This document shows positions 33,988 through 43,969 of a DNA stretch of 64,000 nt, in pieces; the stretch's first letter is position 1, and every line of letters begins with the position of its first letter. The DNA is taken from contig NZ_AP024718.1 in assembly GCF_030294985.1 (NCBI RefSeq), positions 310,001 to 374,000 on the forward strand, written 5' to 3'. The stretch is from Methylomarinovum tepidoasis (GTDB lineage: Bacteria > Pseudomonadota > Gammaproteobacteria > Methylococcales > Methylothermaceae). The position numbers were made by a program, and so were the translations under genes. The notes under the pieces are model-generated. The model did no database searches. It was given only the letters and a program-made list of their open reading frames with translations, and was not told where the DNA came from.

Positions 33988-35313
33988 CTACAGAATATAC
34001 CGGCTCAGATCCTCGTCCTGGGCCAATTCCCCCAGATGCCCGTCCACGTAGGCGGCGTCGATGGTCACCGTCTCGCCGGCCAGCTCGGGAGCCTTGAAGG
34101 AAATTTCCTCCAGCAGTTTCTCCAGCACCGTGTGCAGGCGGCGGGCGCCGATGTTTTCCACCGTTTCGTTGACCTGCCAGGCGATCTCGGCGATGCGGGC
34201 GATGCCGTCGGCGGTGAATTCCAGCCCCACCCCCTCGGTGGCCATCAGTGCCTTGTATTGCTCGGTGAGGGATGCGTCGGGCTCGGTGAGAATGCGGACG
34301 AAATCCTCCACCGACAGGGCGCTCAGCTCCACCCGGATGGGGAAGCGGCCCTGGAGTTCGGGAATCAGATCCGAGGGCTTGGCCAGATGGAAGGCGCCGG
34401 AGGCGATGAAGAGGATGTGATCGGTCTTGACCATGCCGTACTTGGTGGTCACCGTGCTGCCCTCCACCAGCGGCAACAGGTCGCGCTGCACCCCCTCGCG
34501 GGAGACGTCGGCGCTGGCGCCCATCTCCGAGCGGCGGCAGATCTTGTCGATCTCGTCGAGGAAGACGATGCCGTGCTGTTCCACCCGCTCCAGGGCGCGG
34601 AACTTGATCTCCTCCTCGTTGACCAGCTTGGCGGCCTCCTCCTCCCTTAACGCTTCGAGGGCATCCCGAATCTTCATCTTGCGGCGCTTGGTCTTGCCGC
34701 CGGCCAGATTCTGGAACAGGCCCTGGAGCTGGCTGGTCATCTCCTCCATCCCCGGCGGGGCCATGATCTCCACCCCCATGCGCGGGGCCTGGACCTCGAT
34801 CTCGATCTCCATGTCGTCGATCTCCCCGGCCCGCAAGCGGTCGCGGAAACGCTGACGGGCGGCCGATTCCCTGTCCGCCGGGGTTTCCGTCCAGCTCGAC
34901 GGCGGCGGCACCAGCACGTCGAGGATGCGCTCCTCGGCGGCGCGTTCGGCCCGCGCCCGGACCTTCTCCATCTCCGCCTCGCGGGTCTGCTTGACGGCCA
35001 CTTCCACCAGATCGCGGATGATGGATTCCACGTCGCGGCCCACGTAGCCCACCTCGGTGAACTTGGTCGCCTCCACCTTGATGAAAGGGGCGTTGGCCAG
35101 CCGCGCCAGGCGACGGGCGATCTCGGTCTTGCCCACCCCGGTGGGGCCGATCATGAGGATGTTCTTGGGGGTGATCTCGTCGCGCAGCGCCTCCGGCACC
35201 TGGCTGCGGCGCCAGCGGTTGCGCAGGGCGATGGCCACGGCGCACTTGGCCTCCTGCTGGCCGATGATGTGCTTGTCGAGCTCGTGGACGATTTCGCGGG
35301 GGGTCATGGTCAT
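33988..35313 (-). CDS. hslU: ATP-dependent protease ATPase subunit HslU
   Basis: A 441-residue AAA+ unfoldase that feeds proteins into HslV. The starting block [16 protein letters not shown] is typical. Walker A GPTGVGKT is at residues 56-63, Walker B is [11 protein letters not shown], and the C-terminal LSRYIL tail, which docks into HslV, is intact. ATG 35313 overlaps the hslV stop (ATGA); a second in-frame ATG lies two codons later. The length is nearly that of E. coli HslU (443). Confidence 0.97.
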   Translation of the reverse strand: MTMTPREIVHELDKHIIGQQEAKCAVAIALRNRWRRSQVPEALRDEITPKNILMIGPTGVGKTEIARRLARLANAPFIKVEATKFTEVGYVGRDVESIIRDLVEVAVKQTREAEMEKVRARAERAAEERILDVLVPPPSSWTETPADRESAARQRFRDRLRAGEIDDMEIEIEVQAPRMGVEIMAPPGMEEMTSQLQGLFQNLAGGKTKRRKMKIRDALEALREEEAAKLVNEEEIKFRALERVEQHGIVFLDEIDKICRRSEMGASADVSREGVQRDLLPLVEGSTVTTKYGMVKTDHILFIASGAFHLAKPSDLIPELQGRFPIRVELSALSVEDFVRILTEPDASLTEQYKALMATEGVGLEFTADGIARIAEIAWQVNETVENIGARRLHTVLEKLLEEISFKAPELAGETVTIDAAYVDGHLGELAQDEDLSRYIL

Positions 35314-35855
35314 GGGCGCGACTCCAGCTCCTCGATGGTGAGGTTGTGGTTGGTGTAGATGCAGATGTCGGCGGCGATGTGGAGGGATTTTTCCACGATC
35401 TCGCGCGCCGGAAGCTCGGTGTTCTCCAGCAGGGCCCGGGCCGCCGACAGGGCGTAGAAACCGCCGGAGCCGATGGCGATGAGATCGTGCTCGGGCTGGA
35501 TCACGTCGCCGGTGCCGGAGATGATCAGCGAGGACTTGGCGTCGGCGATGGCCAACAGCGCCTCCAGCCGCCGCAGGGCGCGGTCGGTGCGCCAGTCCTT
35601 GGCCATCTCCACCGCCGCCCGCACCAGATTGCCGCGGTGCTTTTCCAGCTTGCCCTCGAAATGCTCGAACAGGGTGAAGGCATCGGCGGTGGCGCCGGCG
35701 AAACCCGCCAGCACCTGATCGTGATACAGGCGCCGGATCTTGCGGGCGTTGCCCTTCATCACCGTGTTGCCCATGGAAACCTGGCCGTCGCCGCCGATGA
35801 CCACGCGGTCGCCGCGGCGGACGGAGAGGATGGTGGTGCCTCGGATGGGGTCCAT
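35310..35855 (-). CDS. hslV: ATP-dependent protease peptidase subunit HslV
   Basis: A 181-residue proteasome-like threonine peptidase. Removal of the first six residues would expose the nucleophile T7 in [11 protein letters not shown], a slightly longer propeptide than in E. coli. [20 protein letters not shown] and [14 protein letters not shown] are family blocks. The start at 35855 is chosen because upstream Met codons lie in the promoter and the neighbouring gene. It is co-transcribed with hslU. Confidence 0.96.
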   Translation of the reverse strand: MDPIRGTTILSVRRGDRVVIGGDGQVSMGNTVMKGNARKIRRLYHDQVLAGFAGATADAFTLFEHFEGKLEKHRGNLVRAAVEMAKDWRTDRALRRLEALLAIADAKSSLIISGTGDVIQPEHDLIAIGSGGFYALSAARALLENTELPAREIVEKSLHIAADICIYTNHNLTIEELESRP

Positions 35856-35883
35856 CAGTTTTCCTGAAAGTGTGCAAAGCATC

Positions 35884-35889
35884 ATTATA
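35884..35889 (-). promoter_or_regulatory. Candidate -10 element of hslVU
   Basis: A perfect TATAAT on the minus strand 28 bases before the hslV start, in the 52-base gap after the glycosyltransferase gene. No convincing -35 or heat-shock -35 was found in front of it. Confidence 0.4.
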
Positions 35890-35907
35890 CCTTCACCAAG
35901 GGGAGGA

Positions 35908-36732
35908 TCAGAGCCACTTCCAGCCGTAATGACGGAAGAAACGCCAAGCGGAACGGACGAACCACCAGCGGTGGCGCCAGCCCTTGCGTGCCGCACCACC
36001 TCCCAGATGGGTGACGATAAAATCCGGAACGTAAGCGATCCGCGTCACCTGATGGGCTCGGAGCGAGAAATCGAAATCCTCAAAATACATGAAATAATCC
36101 GGATCGAAACCGCCTGTCCTGTGCCAGACCTCGCCACGCATCAGCATGCAGCAGCCGCTGACCAGTTCCAGATCGAATCGCGGCAGATCCCAGTCGAGAT
36201 CCCGCATTTCATATCGGTCCAGGATATGGACGAAATACTGCTGCAACCACACTGGGAAGAACCCCCTGAGCGCCAGCACCAGAAGAGATGGATGACGCTT
36301 ACATAGATAAAGCGGTTTTCCCTCTGCGTCCAGGGCCCGAGGAACCACCAGCCCGACAGCAGGATGATCATCCAGAAAATCCAAAGCGGCTGTCAGCGCA
36401 TCAAGCTGAAGATACACATCCGGGTTGAGGATCAGTCGATAATCCTTCTTCGCCGTGCCTACCATGTTGTGGCCACGGCCGTAACCCAGATTGGCTCCGT
36501 TGCAACGCAGCCTCACCGCCAGTCCGTTCGCTTGCCAACGATCGACCAGTGCCTGGAGACCGGCAACATAGGCGCCGCCAGAATCGTTGTCGACGATCAC
36601 TACATCGACCGCTGCCACCAGTCGCCCAACCACTTTCTGGGCCGCCTGCTTCAAACACACCAACGTCTGTTCCAGAACGGGCAACGGAGAGCGATGAACC
36701 ACAATGGACACCACTAGATTCGGTTTGACCAT
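35908..36732 (-). CDS. GT2 glycosyltransferase (WbbL/rhamnosyltransferase-like)
   Basis: A 274-residue GT-A-fold transferase of family 2. It has the nucleotide-binding start [28 protein letters not shown], the LGYGRGHNM block, the metal motif region [10 protein letters not shown] and the ED of FEDFDFSLR. This pattern is seen in WbbL-like rhamnosyltransferases, but the sugar cannot be deduced. ATG 36732 is chosen so that the first beta strand begins ten residues in. It is divergent from glf (140-base gap) and reads towards hslVU. Confidence 0.88.
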   Translation of the reverse strand: MVKPNLVVSIVVHRSPLPVLEQTLVCLKQAAQKVVGRLVAAVDVVIVDNDSGGAYVAGLQALVDRWQANGLAVRLRCNGANLGYGRGHNMVGTAKKDYRLILNPDVYLQLDALTAALDFLDDHPAVGLVVPRALDAEGKPLYLCKRHPSLLVLALRGFFPVWLQQYFVHILDRYEMRDLDWDLPRFDLELVSGCCMLMRGEVWHRTGGFDPDYFMYFEDFDFSLRAHQVTRIAYVPDFIVTHLGGGAARKGWRHRWWFVRSAWRFFRHYGWKWL

Positions 36733-36871
36733 GGCCTCCTTATGCCGCTCTCTGACTTGCCAGCTTGTCAAACGCACGCAAAACTCCGACAATGAAACGC
36801 TGCTCTGTCTGCACTCCCCATCCGACCCGACTCCTGAGATCACCAGCAACAACTTGGCCCTATCATCCAGA

Positions 36872-38038
36872 ATGTTCGACTACATCATCATAGGGGCTGG
36901 TTTCGCCGGCGCCGTAATCGCCGAACGGCTGGCCTCGGAACGAAATGCCAGTGTACTCCTCGTTGAGAAGCGGCCTCACATCGGTGGCAACTGCTACGAT
37001 CGTTATGATGACCACGGTGTTCTGATTCATGAATACGGCCCGCATCTGTTCCACACGTCCAATGCCGAAGTGTTCCACTATCTCAGCCGTTTCACCGACT
37101 GGATCGAATATCAACACCGGGTACTCGCCGTGGTCGACGGGCAGAAAGTTCCCTTGCCGTTCAACCTGAACGCATTACATCGTCTGTTTCCCGCATCCCT
37201 GGCAGATTCACTCGAACGCAAGCTCATCAAGCGTTACGGATTCGATATCAAGGTTCCTATTTTGGAATTGAAAAAGGAAGAAGATCCTCAACTCAAGTTT
37301 CTAGCTGACTTCATTTACAACAAGGTTTTTCTAAAATACACAGTCAAACAATGGGCCTGCCCCCCCGAAGATATCGCCCCTGAAGTCACTGCGCGAGTGC
37401 CTGTCTTTATTTCCCGAGATGATCACTATTTCCAGGACAAATATCAGGTCGTTCCCAAGCACGGTTATACTCGGCTGTTCGAACGCTTGCTCGGTCACCC
37501 CAATATCAAGCTGTTGCTTAACACTGATTACAGAGAAATCTTACGACTCGATTTCGACACCGCTGAAATCCAACTGTTTGGCCAGTCGTTTTCCGGACAC
37601 CTGATCCATACAGGGATGATCGACGAATTGTTCGATTACCGCTTCGGCGAACTTCCTTACCGCTCACTCAAATTCCGTTTCGAACACTTGCCGCAAGATC
37701 TTTTCCAGGAAGTCACCACCGTAAATTATCCGGAAAATTACGATTTCACCCGGATCACCGAATTCAAACACATCACCCGGCAAAAACTACCCGGAACCAC
37801 GATTGTCAGAGAATACCCCCAGGATTACGACCGTTTGAAAAATGGGCGGAATATCCCCTACTATCCCATATTCAAGGACGAGAATACCGCAAGATATCGG
37901 CAATATGCCAATTTCGCCCGCCGTTTTCCGAAAATCACGTTGGTAGGGCGCCTGGCAGAATATCGCTATTATGACATGGACGATATCGTCGCCCGCGCGC
38001 TGGAGGTCTACCGTACCCGGTTCGCCACCCAAACATGA
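36872..38038 (+). CDS. glf: UDP-galactopyranose mutase
   Basis: A 388-residue FAD enzyme that converts UDP-galactopyranose to UDP-galactofuranose in the cytoplasm. The FAD-binding motif GAGFAGAVIAERLA is at the N-terminus, followed by VEKRPHIGGNCYD and the substrate-region block HEYGPHLFHT. ATG 36872 (MFDYIIIGAGF) is the usual start; the open frame extends upstream without similarity. It overlaps the next glycosyltransferase gene (ATGA). Its presence predicts galactofuranose in the surface glycan. Confidence 0.97.
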   Translation: MFDYIIIGAGFAGAVIAERLASERNASVLLVEKRPHIGGNCYDRYDDHGVLIHEYGPHLFHTSNAEVFHYLSRFTDWIEYQHRVLAVVDGQKVPLPFNLNALHRLFPASLADSLERKLIKRYGFDIKVPILELKKEEDPQLKFLADFIYNKVFLKYTVKQWACPPEDIAPEVTARVPVFISRDDHYFQDKYQVVPKHGYTRLFERLLGHPNIKLLLNTDYREILRLDFDTAEIQLFGQSFSGHLIHTGMIDELFDYRFGELPYRSLKFRFEHLPQDLFQEVTTVNYPENYDFTRITEFKHITRQKLPGTTIVREYPQDYDRLKNGRNIPYYPIFKDENTARYRQYANFARRFPKITLVGRLAEYRYYDMDDIVARALEVYRTRFATQT

Positions 38039-38928
38039 GCACTGGAAAGCGCCTCAGCATCGTCTTTCTCAATTACAATCGTCTCCATGAGACCAAACAG
38101 ACGGTGGAGCACCTACTGGCTCTATGTCAAGGTCGCGATGACGTGGAGATCATCGCCGTGGACAATGGCTCCACCGACGGGACTGCTGAATATCTGCATG
38201 CCCAAGATTGTATCCGCACACTGCTCCTGAGCGCCAATCGGGGAATTGCCGGTTATAATGAGGGTTTCCGATTGGCCCGTGGTGATTATCTACTGGTGTT
38301 GGACGACGATTCCTGTCCCCGGGATGCCGCCACGCTCGACCGGATCATCCAAACAATGGATGACAATCCCGACCTGGGCGTGCTCGCCTGTCATATCGAG
38401 ACACCGGCCGGTGCCCCTCAAAACAGTTGGCACCTGCCGGACTCAACAACCCCGGCTCCCTCCCCTTTCTTCATCGGTTGCGGCTTCGCTATCCGTCGCC
38501 AGTTGTTCGAAGCCATCGGCTGGTACCCGACTTCGTTCTTTCTCTACCAGAACGAAATCGAGGTCAGCTTCCAGGTACGCCAACGCGGCTACCGGATCGA
38601 ATACCGACCGGACTGTCGGGTGATTCACCGGGGTACTCCCTGTCAACGTCCCGGTTGGCGGCGTGTCTATTTTCCCACCCGTAACACCTTGTGGCTGATT
38701 ATGCGTTATTACCCCGGACCGCAAGCCGGCTATTTGCTGGTTTCGCGCCTGCTCATCGGCCTGGGACGCGCGCTGCAGTTCGGCGAACTTGGCGCCTATT
38801 TCAAAGCCGTCAGAGACGCGTTCGCACAACCGGTCATCCGCAGCTCCCTTCCTCCTGACGTGCGTCGGCAAAGTCGAGCATTCTGGCGCCAAAACAGCAT
38901 TCTGCACCATTTGCTTGGAAAAGCCTGA
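38035..38928 (+). CDS. GT2 glycosyltransferase
   Basis: A 297-residue family 2 glycosyltransferase: LSIVFLNYNRLHETKQTV, IIAVDNGSTDGT, NRGIAGYNEGF and the DxD-type LVLDDDSCP motif. The C-terminal helical part resembles rhamnosyl- and galactofuranosyltransferases. It is coupled to glf by ATGA overlap and followed after nine bases by another GT2 gene, so the three probably act on the same sugar pathway. Confidence 0.9.
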   Translation: MSTGKRLSIVFLNYNRLHETKQTVEHLLALCQGRDDVEIIAVDNGSTDGTAEYLHAQDCIRTLLLSANRGIAGYNEGFRLARGDYLLVLDDDSCPRDAATLDRIIQTMDDNPDLGVLACHIETPAGAPQNSWHLPDSTTPAPSPFFIGCGFAIRRQLFEAIGWYPTSFFLYQNEIEVSFQVRQRGYRIEYRPDCRVIHRGTPCQRPGWRRVYFPTRNTLWLIMRYYPGPQAGYLLVSRLLIGLGRALQFGELGAYFKAVRDAFAQPVIRSSLPPDVRRQSRAFWRQNSILHHLLGKA

Positions 38929-38937
38929 TCCGACTTT

Positions 38938-40329
38938 ATGAAATCTTCCCCAAAGGTTCTGGTCATCATCGTGACCTGGAACAAAAAAGATCATGTCCTC
39001 GCACTATTGGATTCCTTGGGAAACTTGGATTATCCTCGTGAATTGCTGGATATCGTGGTCGTGGACAATGCCAGTCACGACGGAACAGTGGAGGCATTAC
39101 AGGATCGCCGGGATCTGCACTTGATCCGCAATCCGGAAAATCTCGGGGGCAGCGGCGGTTTCAATACCGGCTTGGCTTGGGCTTTCTCCCAACCTCCGGG
39201 CAGCTATGACTATCTTTGGCTGCTGGATAACGACGTTCAGGTCCATAAACATGCCCTCTCGGCCCTCGTCGAGCTGCTGGAAAATCAAGATGAAATCGCC
39301 GTGGCAGGCTCCACCATGATGCAGCTCGACTATCCTTGGCGCATCAACGAAATGGGGGCGGACGTGGATCGAACCTACGGCACGCTCATTCTCCATCGCC
39401 ACATGCATGACTTGCCAGCCTGGAAAGACATCCCGATAGAAACGCTCCGCGGCAGCGATCTTGATCTCGTGGATCATTTGAGCGATTGCCCGCCGTGGAC
39501 CACGGTGGATTACGTCGCCGCCGCCTCACTGCTGGTTCGCGAACCGGTCGCCCGTCGAGCTGGACTTTGGGACGACTTTTTTATCCATTACGACGATGTG
39601 GAATGGTGTCTGCGCATCGCCAATGCAGGTCATAAAATCGCCGTGGCGACAAACTCGATCATTTGGCATCTTTCCGCCTTGGCCAAAGTTCCCACATGGG
39701 TACTCTATTACGACAACAGGAATGTGCTCTACCTATTGGAAAAGCATGGTGTCCCTGGTGCCATAACAAAAACGAAACACCGAATCCGCCTGAAATCGTT
39801 TTACTATGCCGTCATCGGCAAATTGGACCTCGCCGACCTTCACATCCAGGCGTTGCGGGATTACCGTCAGCGCATAAAGGGCAAACGAGACATTCGCCTG
39901 AACGAGTGCTATTACCCTATCGGCGAGCTGGAAGATCTGTTGCTACGCGCCGACTTCAAAAAGATTCTGATCCCCTGGAATCTGCAACTGAACGCGCTGG
40001 ATCTTCCCGCATGCATCAGCCGCATCCAACGGCAACGGCCCGATCTGGAAATCACCATTCTGACACCCGATCACGCCCCTCACAGTCCTTGGGCGGGCCG
40101 ATTCACGAACCATAAGAAACTATTCCGGTTCAGACCGATCCGTTGGATCGGTTACCTGAATCCTAGAAAAAAATACGATCTGATCCTGCAAAGCGATTAC
40201 GAAATCCATCCCGCCTGGTCTTGGTTCGCAAAGCGGGTTCTGTTTGTCAACAACGAACATTGCAGTTTACGGGAATCCCCCTCCCCTTCTCAGCTTGCCC
40301 GGCATTTGTTATCCCTGGCCAGAAACTGA
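38938..40329 (+). CDS. GT2 glycosyltransferase, GlfT-like candidate galactofuranosyltransferase
   Basis: A 463-residue protein: residues 1-270 form a GT2 domain (VLVIIVTWNKKDHVLALLDSL, VVDNASHDGT, LGGSGGFNTGL, WLLDNDVQ, and the FIHYDDVEWCLR acceptor region). The block NPENLGGSGGFNTG is characteristic of galactofuranosyltransferases such as GlfT2 homologues, consistent with adjacent glf. Residues about 300-460 form an additional region of unknown role. Its 3' end overlaps the convergent glycosyltransferase gene by 21 bases. Confidence 0.85.
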   Translation: MKSSPKVLVIIVTWNKKDHVLALLDSLGNLDYPRELLDIVVVDNASHDGTVEALQDRRDLHLIRNPENLGGSGGFNTGLAWAFSQPPGSYDYLWLLDNDVQVHKHALSALVELLENQDEIAVAGSTMMQLDYPWRINEMGADVDRTYGTLILHRHMHDLPAWKDIPIETLRGSDLDLVDHLSDCPPWTTVDYVAAASLLVREPVARRAGLWDDFFIHYDDVEWCLRIANAGHKIAVATNSIIWHLSALAKVPTWVLYYDNRNVLYLLEKHGVPGAITKTKHRIRLKSFYYAVIGKLDLADLHIQALRDYRQRIKGKRDIRLNECYYPIGELEDLLLRADFKKILIPWNLQLNALDLPACISRIQRQRPDLEITILTPDHAPHSPWAGRFTNHKKLFRFRPIRWIGYLNPRKKYDLILQSDYEIHPAWSWFAKRVLFVNNEHCSLRESPSPSQLARHLLSLARN

Positions 40330-41976
40330 GCTCACGGCCAACTCATAGTACTCACTGGATTGGGATAGATTGGGGTTATAGGCGGGGTCCCCTTTCCGTA
40401 ACCATTGGCCCCAGCGGGCTAAAAATTTGCGGCGTTCGCTTTCGGTAAAGGTGACATCTGAAAGTTTCTCTCCACGAAACACAGCTGAAGGCACAAAGAC
40501 AATGCGCCACCCTCGCGCCAATGCCCGGAGAGCGAAATCCAGCAGTGCATATGGCCCCTGGAAATCCGGATCTAACCCTTCCAGCTGATTCCATACCTCA
40601 CGGCGGATAGCGACGCAGTAAGGATCAGGTGCGCTGAGATTGCGTTCGATAGCCGTCACGGCCATATACCCGGGTTCGGTCACGGGAAAACCTCGATAAG
40701 GACGCAATATCCGACCTGCGGCGGTCAAAACCGCACCGGCGTAGACCAAACGATCCGCAGCATCCACGGTTTTCCCGGTCACTATCCCGACACCTTCCAA
40801 TGCCAGCCAACTGACCAGCTTCTGTTCCGTTTCCGGCTTGACGGGCACAACAGTGGCGCGACGGATCAGCAGATACGGACTTCTGCCGCTGGAATCCACC
40901 ATCGCCATCACCGCATTCCGGTATCCTCCCGGTATCTTCTCCGGTGGCAGGAGAATCCGCTGTATGGATTTCTGTGACGGCAATGGCAGACGAACCTGAT
41001 AATGGCCACGCCACAAATCATGCCTTTCGATGACCTTCGCCGTAATACCGCGCCGCTGCAAGGCATCTTGCAAAGCCCGCCTTCCCGCATCGAAAGCATA
41101 AGCCTTGGATTCATCGTTCAATGCCACCGAGGCGCCGTGTTGGCGCCAGTGATATAACACCCTAGGAATATGGCGAATCCGGTCGGTATATTCCATGCAG
41201 CGCAGGATCAAATCGTAATCCTGGGAACCGTCATAAGCGCTGCGCAGACCGCCCACCTGCTGGACCAAACGTCTGCGATAGGCCATCAGGTGAAAGATAT
41301 AATTGCCCGACAACAACGTCTCCGGCGACCAGTCCGGCTTCATCAAGTGCATGAACCGTTTGTTTCCAGGTGACAACATGTCACGGTCGGAATAGATGAT
41401 GTCCACTCCCGGGTCGGTGTCGAGCACCTCCGCCACTGACTGAACGGCGTCCCAAGCCAGGCGGTCGTCGTGGTCCAGAAAGACGATAAATTCCCCACGA
41501 GCCTGGGCGATGCCCAGATTGGTGGCACCGGAAATGCCTAAGGGAGACGCCGCGGAAAAGATCCGGATTCGGGGATCGCGACACAGCGGCGATGCCAAGA
41601 CCGCTTTGGTTTCAGGTCTGCGGGAAGCGTCGTCAACCAGAATCCATTCCCAATAGGGCGAAGTCTGCATGCGCACCGAGAGGATGCATTGCCTGAGGAT
41701 TTCCGCCGGCGTGTCGCGTACCGGCGTGACGATGGAAATCGCCGCATTGGGTGCTGTAGCCTGCCGATGGCGCTCAAACCACTGTGTCTGCGTGACAATA
41801 GTGTTGTGCTCGATCCAGAGCTGATAATCGGGCCATTCACTCTCCGCCCAATGCCGCAACAAGGTTTCATTGGGCACCGCCGATGGATATAAGCGCAACC
41901 AGCGCCACTGCGATGGTGAAGCTGTCAGCGGACGCAGGCAGGCGCCGATGAAACGGCGGCAGGCGCGACGGAACAC
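40309..41976 (-). CDS. Large GT2 glycosyltransferase
   Basis: A 555-residue protein with a GT2 domain from about residue 78 to 300: ISIVTPVRDTPAEILRQC, WILVDDASRRPE, GISGATNLGIAQARGEFI and FLDHDDRL. The C-terminal 230 residues resemble a second, degenerate glycosyltransferase-like region ending GDPAYNPNLS, a tail it shares with the 1167-residue enzyme encoded upstream (DPAYNPNLTLE). It starts with GTG at 41976. A 103-base gap separates it from the phosphoglycerol transferase gene. Confidence 0.87.
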   Translation of the reverse strand: MFRRACRRFIGACLRPLTASPSQWRWLRLYPSAVPNETLLRHWAESEWPDYQLWIEHNTIVTQTQWFERHRQATAPNAAISIVTPVRDTPAEILRQCILSVRMQTSPYWEWILVDDASRRPETKAVLASPLCRDPRIRIFSAASPLGISGATNLGIAQARGEFIVFLDHDDRLAWDAVQSVAEVLDTDPGVDIIYSDRDMLSPGNKRFMHLMKPDWSPETLLSGNYIFHLMAYRRRLVQQVGGLRSAYDGSQDYDLILRCMEYTDRIRHIPRVLYHWRQHGASVALNDESKAYAFDAGRRALQDALQRRGITAKVIERHDLWRGHYQVRLPLPSQKSIQRILLPPEKIPGGYRNAVMAMVDSSGRSPYLLIRRATVVPVKPETEQKLVSWLALEGVGIVTGKTVDAADRLVYAGAVLTAAGRILRPYRGFPVTEPGYMAVTAIERNLSAPDPYCVAIRREVWNQLEGLDPDFQGPYALLDFALRALARGWRIVFVPSAVFRGEKLSDVTFTESERRKFLARWGQWLRKGDPAYNPNLSQSSEYYELAVSSVSGQG

Positions 41977-42079
41977 GATCTATCGCTCCGGCAAGCGTCG
42001 CCGGGGACCCTCCGCCTCCAAGCGCAGGAGGATCCCATCCTCAACGAGAGTCAAGCCTTCCACTACACGCCCCCGTCGG

Positions 42080-43969
42080 TCAATGCCAGATCCTGTCCTC
42101 GACTTCCAATTGATGGACATGGGCCATGAAAGCATGCAATGCCTTGAGGTCGGCAGCGTAACTGCCGGTGAAAAAACGGGGCAGCCCTCCATGGATACCC
42201 TGCTCGTCGATGATAAACGTCTCATCGCCAAACGAAGCCACGCCGTTCTCACCTTTTTCTAAACCGAAAGGAGGATCGAACAGGGAATGTCCCATGAAAG
42301 GATTTTCCGGTATGGTGATGCCCAAATAATGGAGAAGGGTCGGGGTAAAGTTGACGCTGGTCGCATAACGGGCGTCGAAACGGGAAGGCAATTCCCGGCC
42401 TGGATCGTAGATGATTAGCGGAATCTGATCCACGAACGTCTTGACATAGGGATGTTTGAACCGGCTATCTTTGCGGTCAAACGCGGCAACGAAGGGACGG
42501 TCATGGAAATGGGCATGGTCGGCGGTGAAGATTACGATAGTGTCGTCAAAATACTGTGATTGTCTGAAATATTGCCAAAACGTTCCAAATGCATCATCGA
42601 GGTTATGAATGGTGTTCAGTGACGCATTTTTCCCGTCTCCATAGACGACCCCATCCTCGGGCACGTCCAGGAAGGCATGGGTTCCCAAATTGTAAATGCC
42701 GATGAAAAAGGGCCTGGTGGTTTTGTCATTCTCCACGGATGCCAGCAGCGCAACAAGCGCGCGAAACAACTGATGATCCGAAATCGCATTGGGGCGGATC
42801 GGTTTTTCCCCGGGCAAATAGCGACCGAGGAATTCATCGGCCATGAACACATGGTCAAAGCCCAAGGTGTAGAGCATCTCGTCCAGGAAAGTCGTTTTCT
42901 TCAACTGTGAAGTTGCAAAGGCGGTAACATAACCGGCCGTCCTTAGAATCTCCGGAAGGCACAGATAGTGGCTGCGGGGAAGGTTCTCGTAATTGTCGTG
43001 CCAGCCACCGACCCCACCGTATTTGGGATAGAGAGAGCACAACTGACCATGCAGTCCCCGGTACGTGGCCGCAGTGTGGTTGTAATAATTGTCCACGACC
43101 ATTGCGTTTTGGGAAAAATCGACCAAATTGGGAGTCAAACCGGGATAGTCCTGGCTGTACACGTTGGTATTGCGGGCGGAGTAGCCTTCCGTGAAAAAAA
43201 CGATGATGTTGGGCGGCCTGATACCCGTTCCCACAGATGGAAAGGGCGGAGGCGGATGGCTTCCCTTTCTGATCAGCGGATATTCACGACCGTCGTCGTA
43301 GTGAAAGCCATACCGTGCCGCAACGGCCAGAATGTCTGTATCGATCTTTTCACCCTGATGCGGGCTGGCCATTGTCTGCCAGATGGTACTGATCAGTGCG
43401 GTAAGTGGCGGTGTTTCGGTAAGGCGGTTCTCCCGAAGCAGACGCTGTGCTGCTGTAGAAGGGGACCTCTTGGCCTCCAAGACGGGCAGCAAGGGCACGG
43501 TAATGAGGACGGCAACAGAGAACAGGGGAACCATCGCCAGCGGGCGCGGGCGGCGGCCGTATTTCTCCAGCAAGTAGAGGACGGCTGTCAAACACAGCCC
43601 CACGACACCCACCAACAAAAACAAATTTGCATTTCTTTGCAGTAACAGGTCGATATGGTTGATGTTTTCCAGTGCCAACGGTGGCAAGAAACTGCCGGAT
43701 TTATAATAGGAAACGATCTGCACCAGATAGCCGGCGAATACCAGGGCCACCAAAGCGTATCCCAACAACCGCAGCAGGAGCCGCGCTGCCAATAGATTTC
43801 TCAGGATCAGAATGAGTGCCAAATACTCGGCCACATAAGGATAAAAAGCGCCTAAGGCCGCTTTCCCCTTCTCATACCAACCAGAAAATTCAGCAGGCCA
43901 TGTCAGCTGGGATAAAAACACAGCCATCCAAATGCCGAAGATAATGGCTGCGAAAAACGATGATTTCAT
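42080..43969 (-). CDS. LtaS-like membrane sulfatase/phosphoglycerol transferase
   Basis: A 629-residue protein with five hydrophobic segments in the first 170 residues and a periplasmic alkaline-phosphatase-fold sulfatase domain from about 255 on: NIIVFFTEGYSARNTNVYS (metal site), a Thr-rich catalytic segment HTAATYRGLHGQ, and IVIFTADHAHFHD with further metal ligands. This resembles lipoteichoic acid synthase/OpgB-type enzymes that transfer phosphoglycerol or phosphoethanolamine to glycans. In this locus it may decorate the exported polysaccharide. The start overlaps the stop of the giant glycosyltransferase (ATGA). Confidence 0.87.
   Translation of the reverse strand: MKSSFFAAIIFGIWMAVFLSQLTWPAEFSGWYEKGKAALGAFYPYVAEYLALILILRNLLAARLLLRLLGYALVALVFAGYLVQIVSYYKSGSFLPPLALENINHIDLLLQRNANLFLLVGVVGLCLTAVLYLLEKYGRRPRPLAMVPLFSVAVLITVPLLPVLEAKRSPSTAAQRLLRENRLTETPPLTALISTIWQTMASPHQGEKIDTDILAVAARYGFHYDDGREYPLIRKGSHPPPPFPSVGTGIRPPNIIVFFTEGYSARNTNVYSQDYPGLTPNLVDFSQNAMVVDNYYNHTAATYRGLHGQLCSLYPKYGGVGGWHDNYENLPRSHYLCLPEILRTAGYVTAFATSQLKKTTFLDEMLYTLGFDHVFMADEFLGRYLPGEKPIRPNAISDHQLFRALVALLASVENDKTTRPFFIGIYNLGTHAFLDVPEDGVVYGDGKNASLNTIHNLDDAFGTFWQYFRQSQYFDDTIVIFTADHAHFHDRPFVAAFDRKDSRFKHPYVKTFVDQIPLIIYDPGRELPSRFDARYATSVNFTPTLLHYLGITIPENPFMGHSLFDPPFGLEKGENGVASFGDETFIIDEQGIHGGLPRFFTGSYAADLKALHAFMAHVHQLEVEDRIWH

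Noticed and set aside
33988-35877. Apparent continuous frame joining hslV and hslU
   Set aside because: The upstream half is a shifted reading of hslV; hslV has its own frame and stop, and hslU has a proper ATG at the ATGA overlap.
36141-36371. Possible second glycosyltransferase fragment on the minus strand
   Set aside because: It is an out-of-frame reading of the GT2 gene at 35908-36732.
41980-42252. Small minus-strand open frame in and after the end of the sulfatase gene
   Set aside because: Most of it overlaps the sulfatase in another frame; only about 30 codons lie in the gap, with no ribosome site or recognisable sequence.
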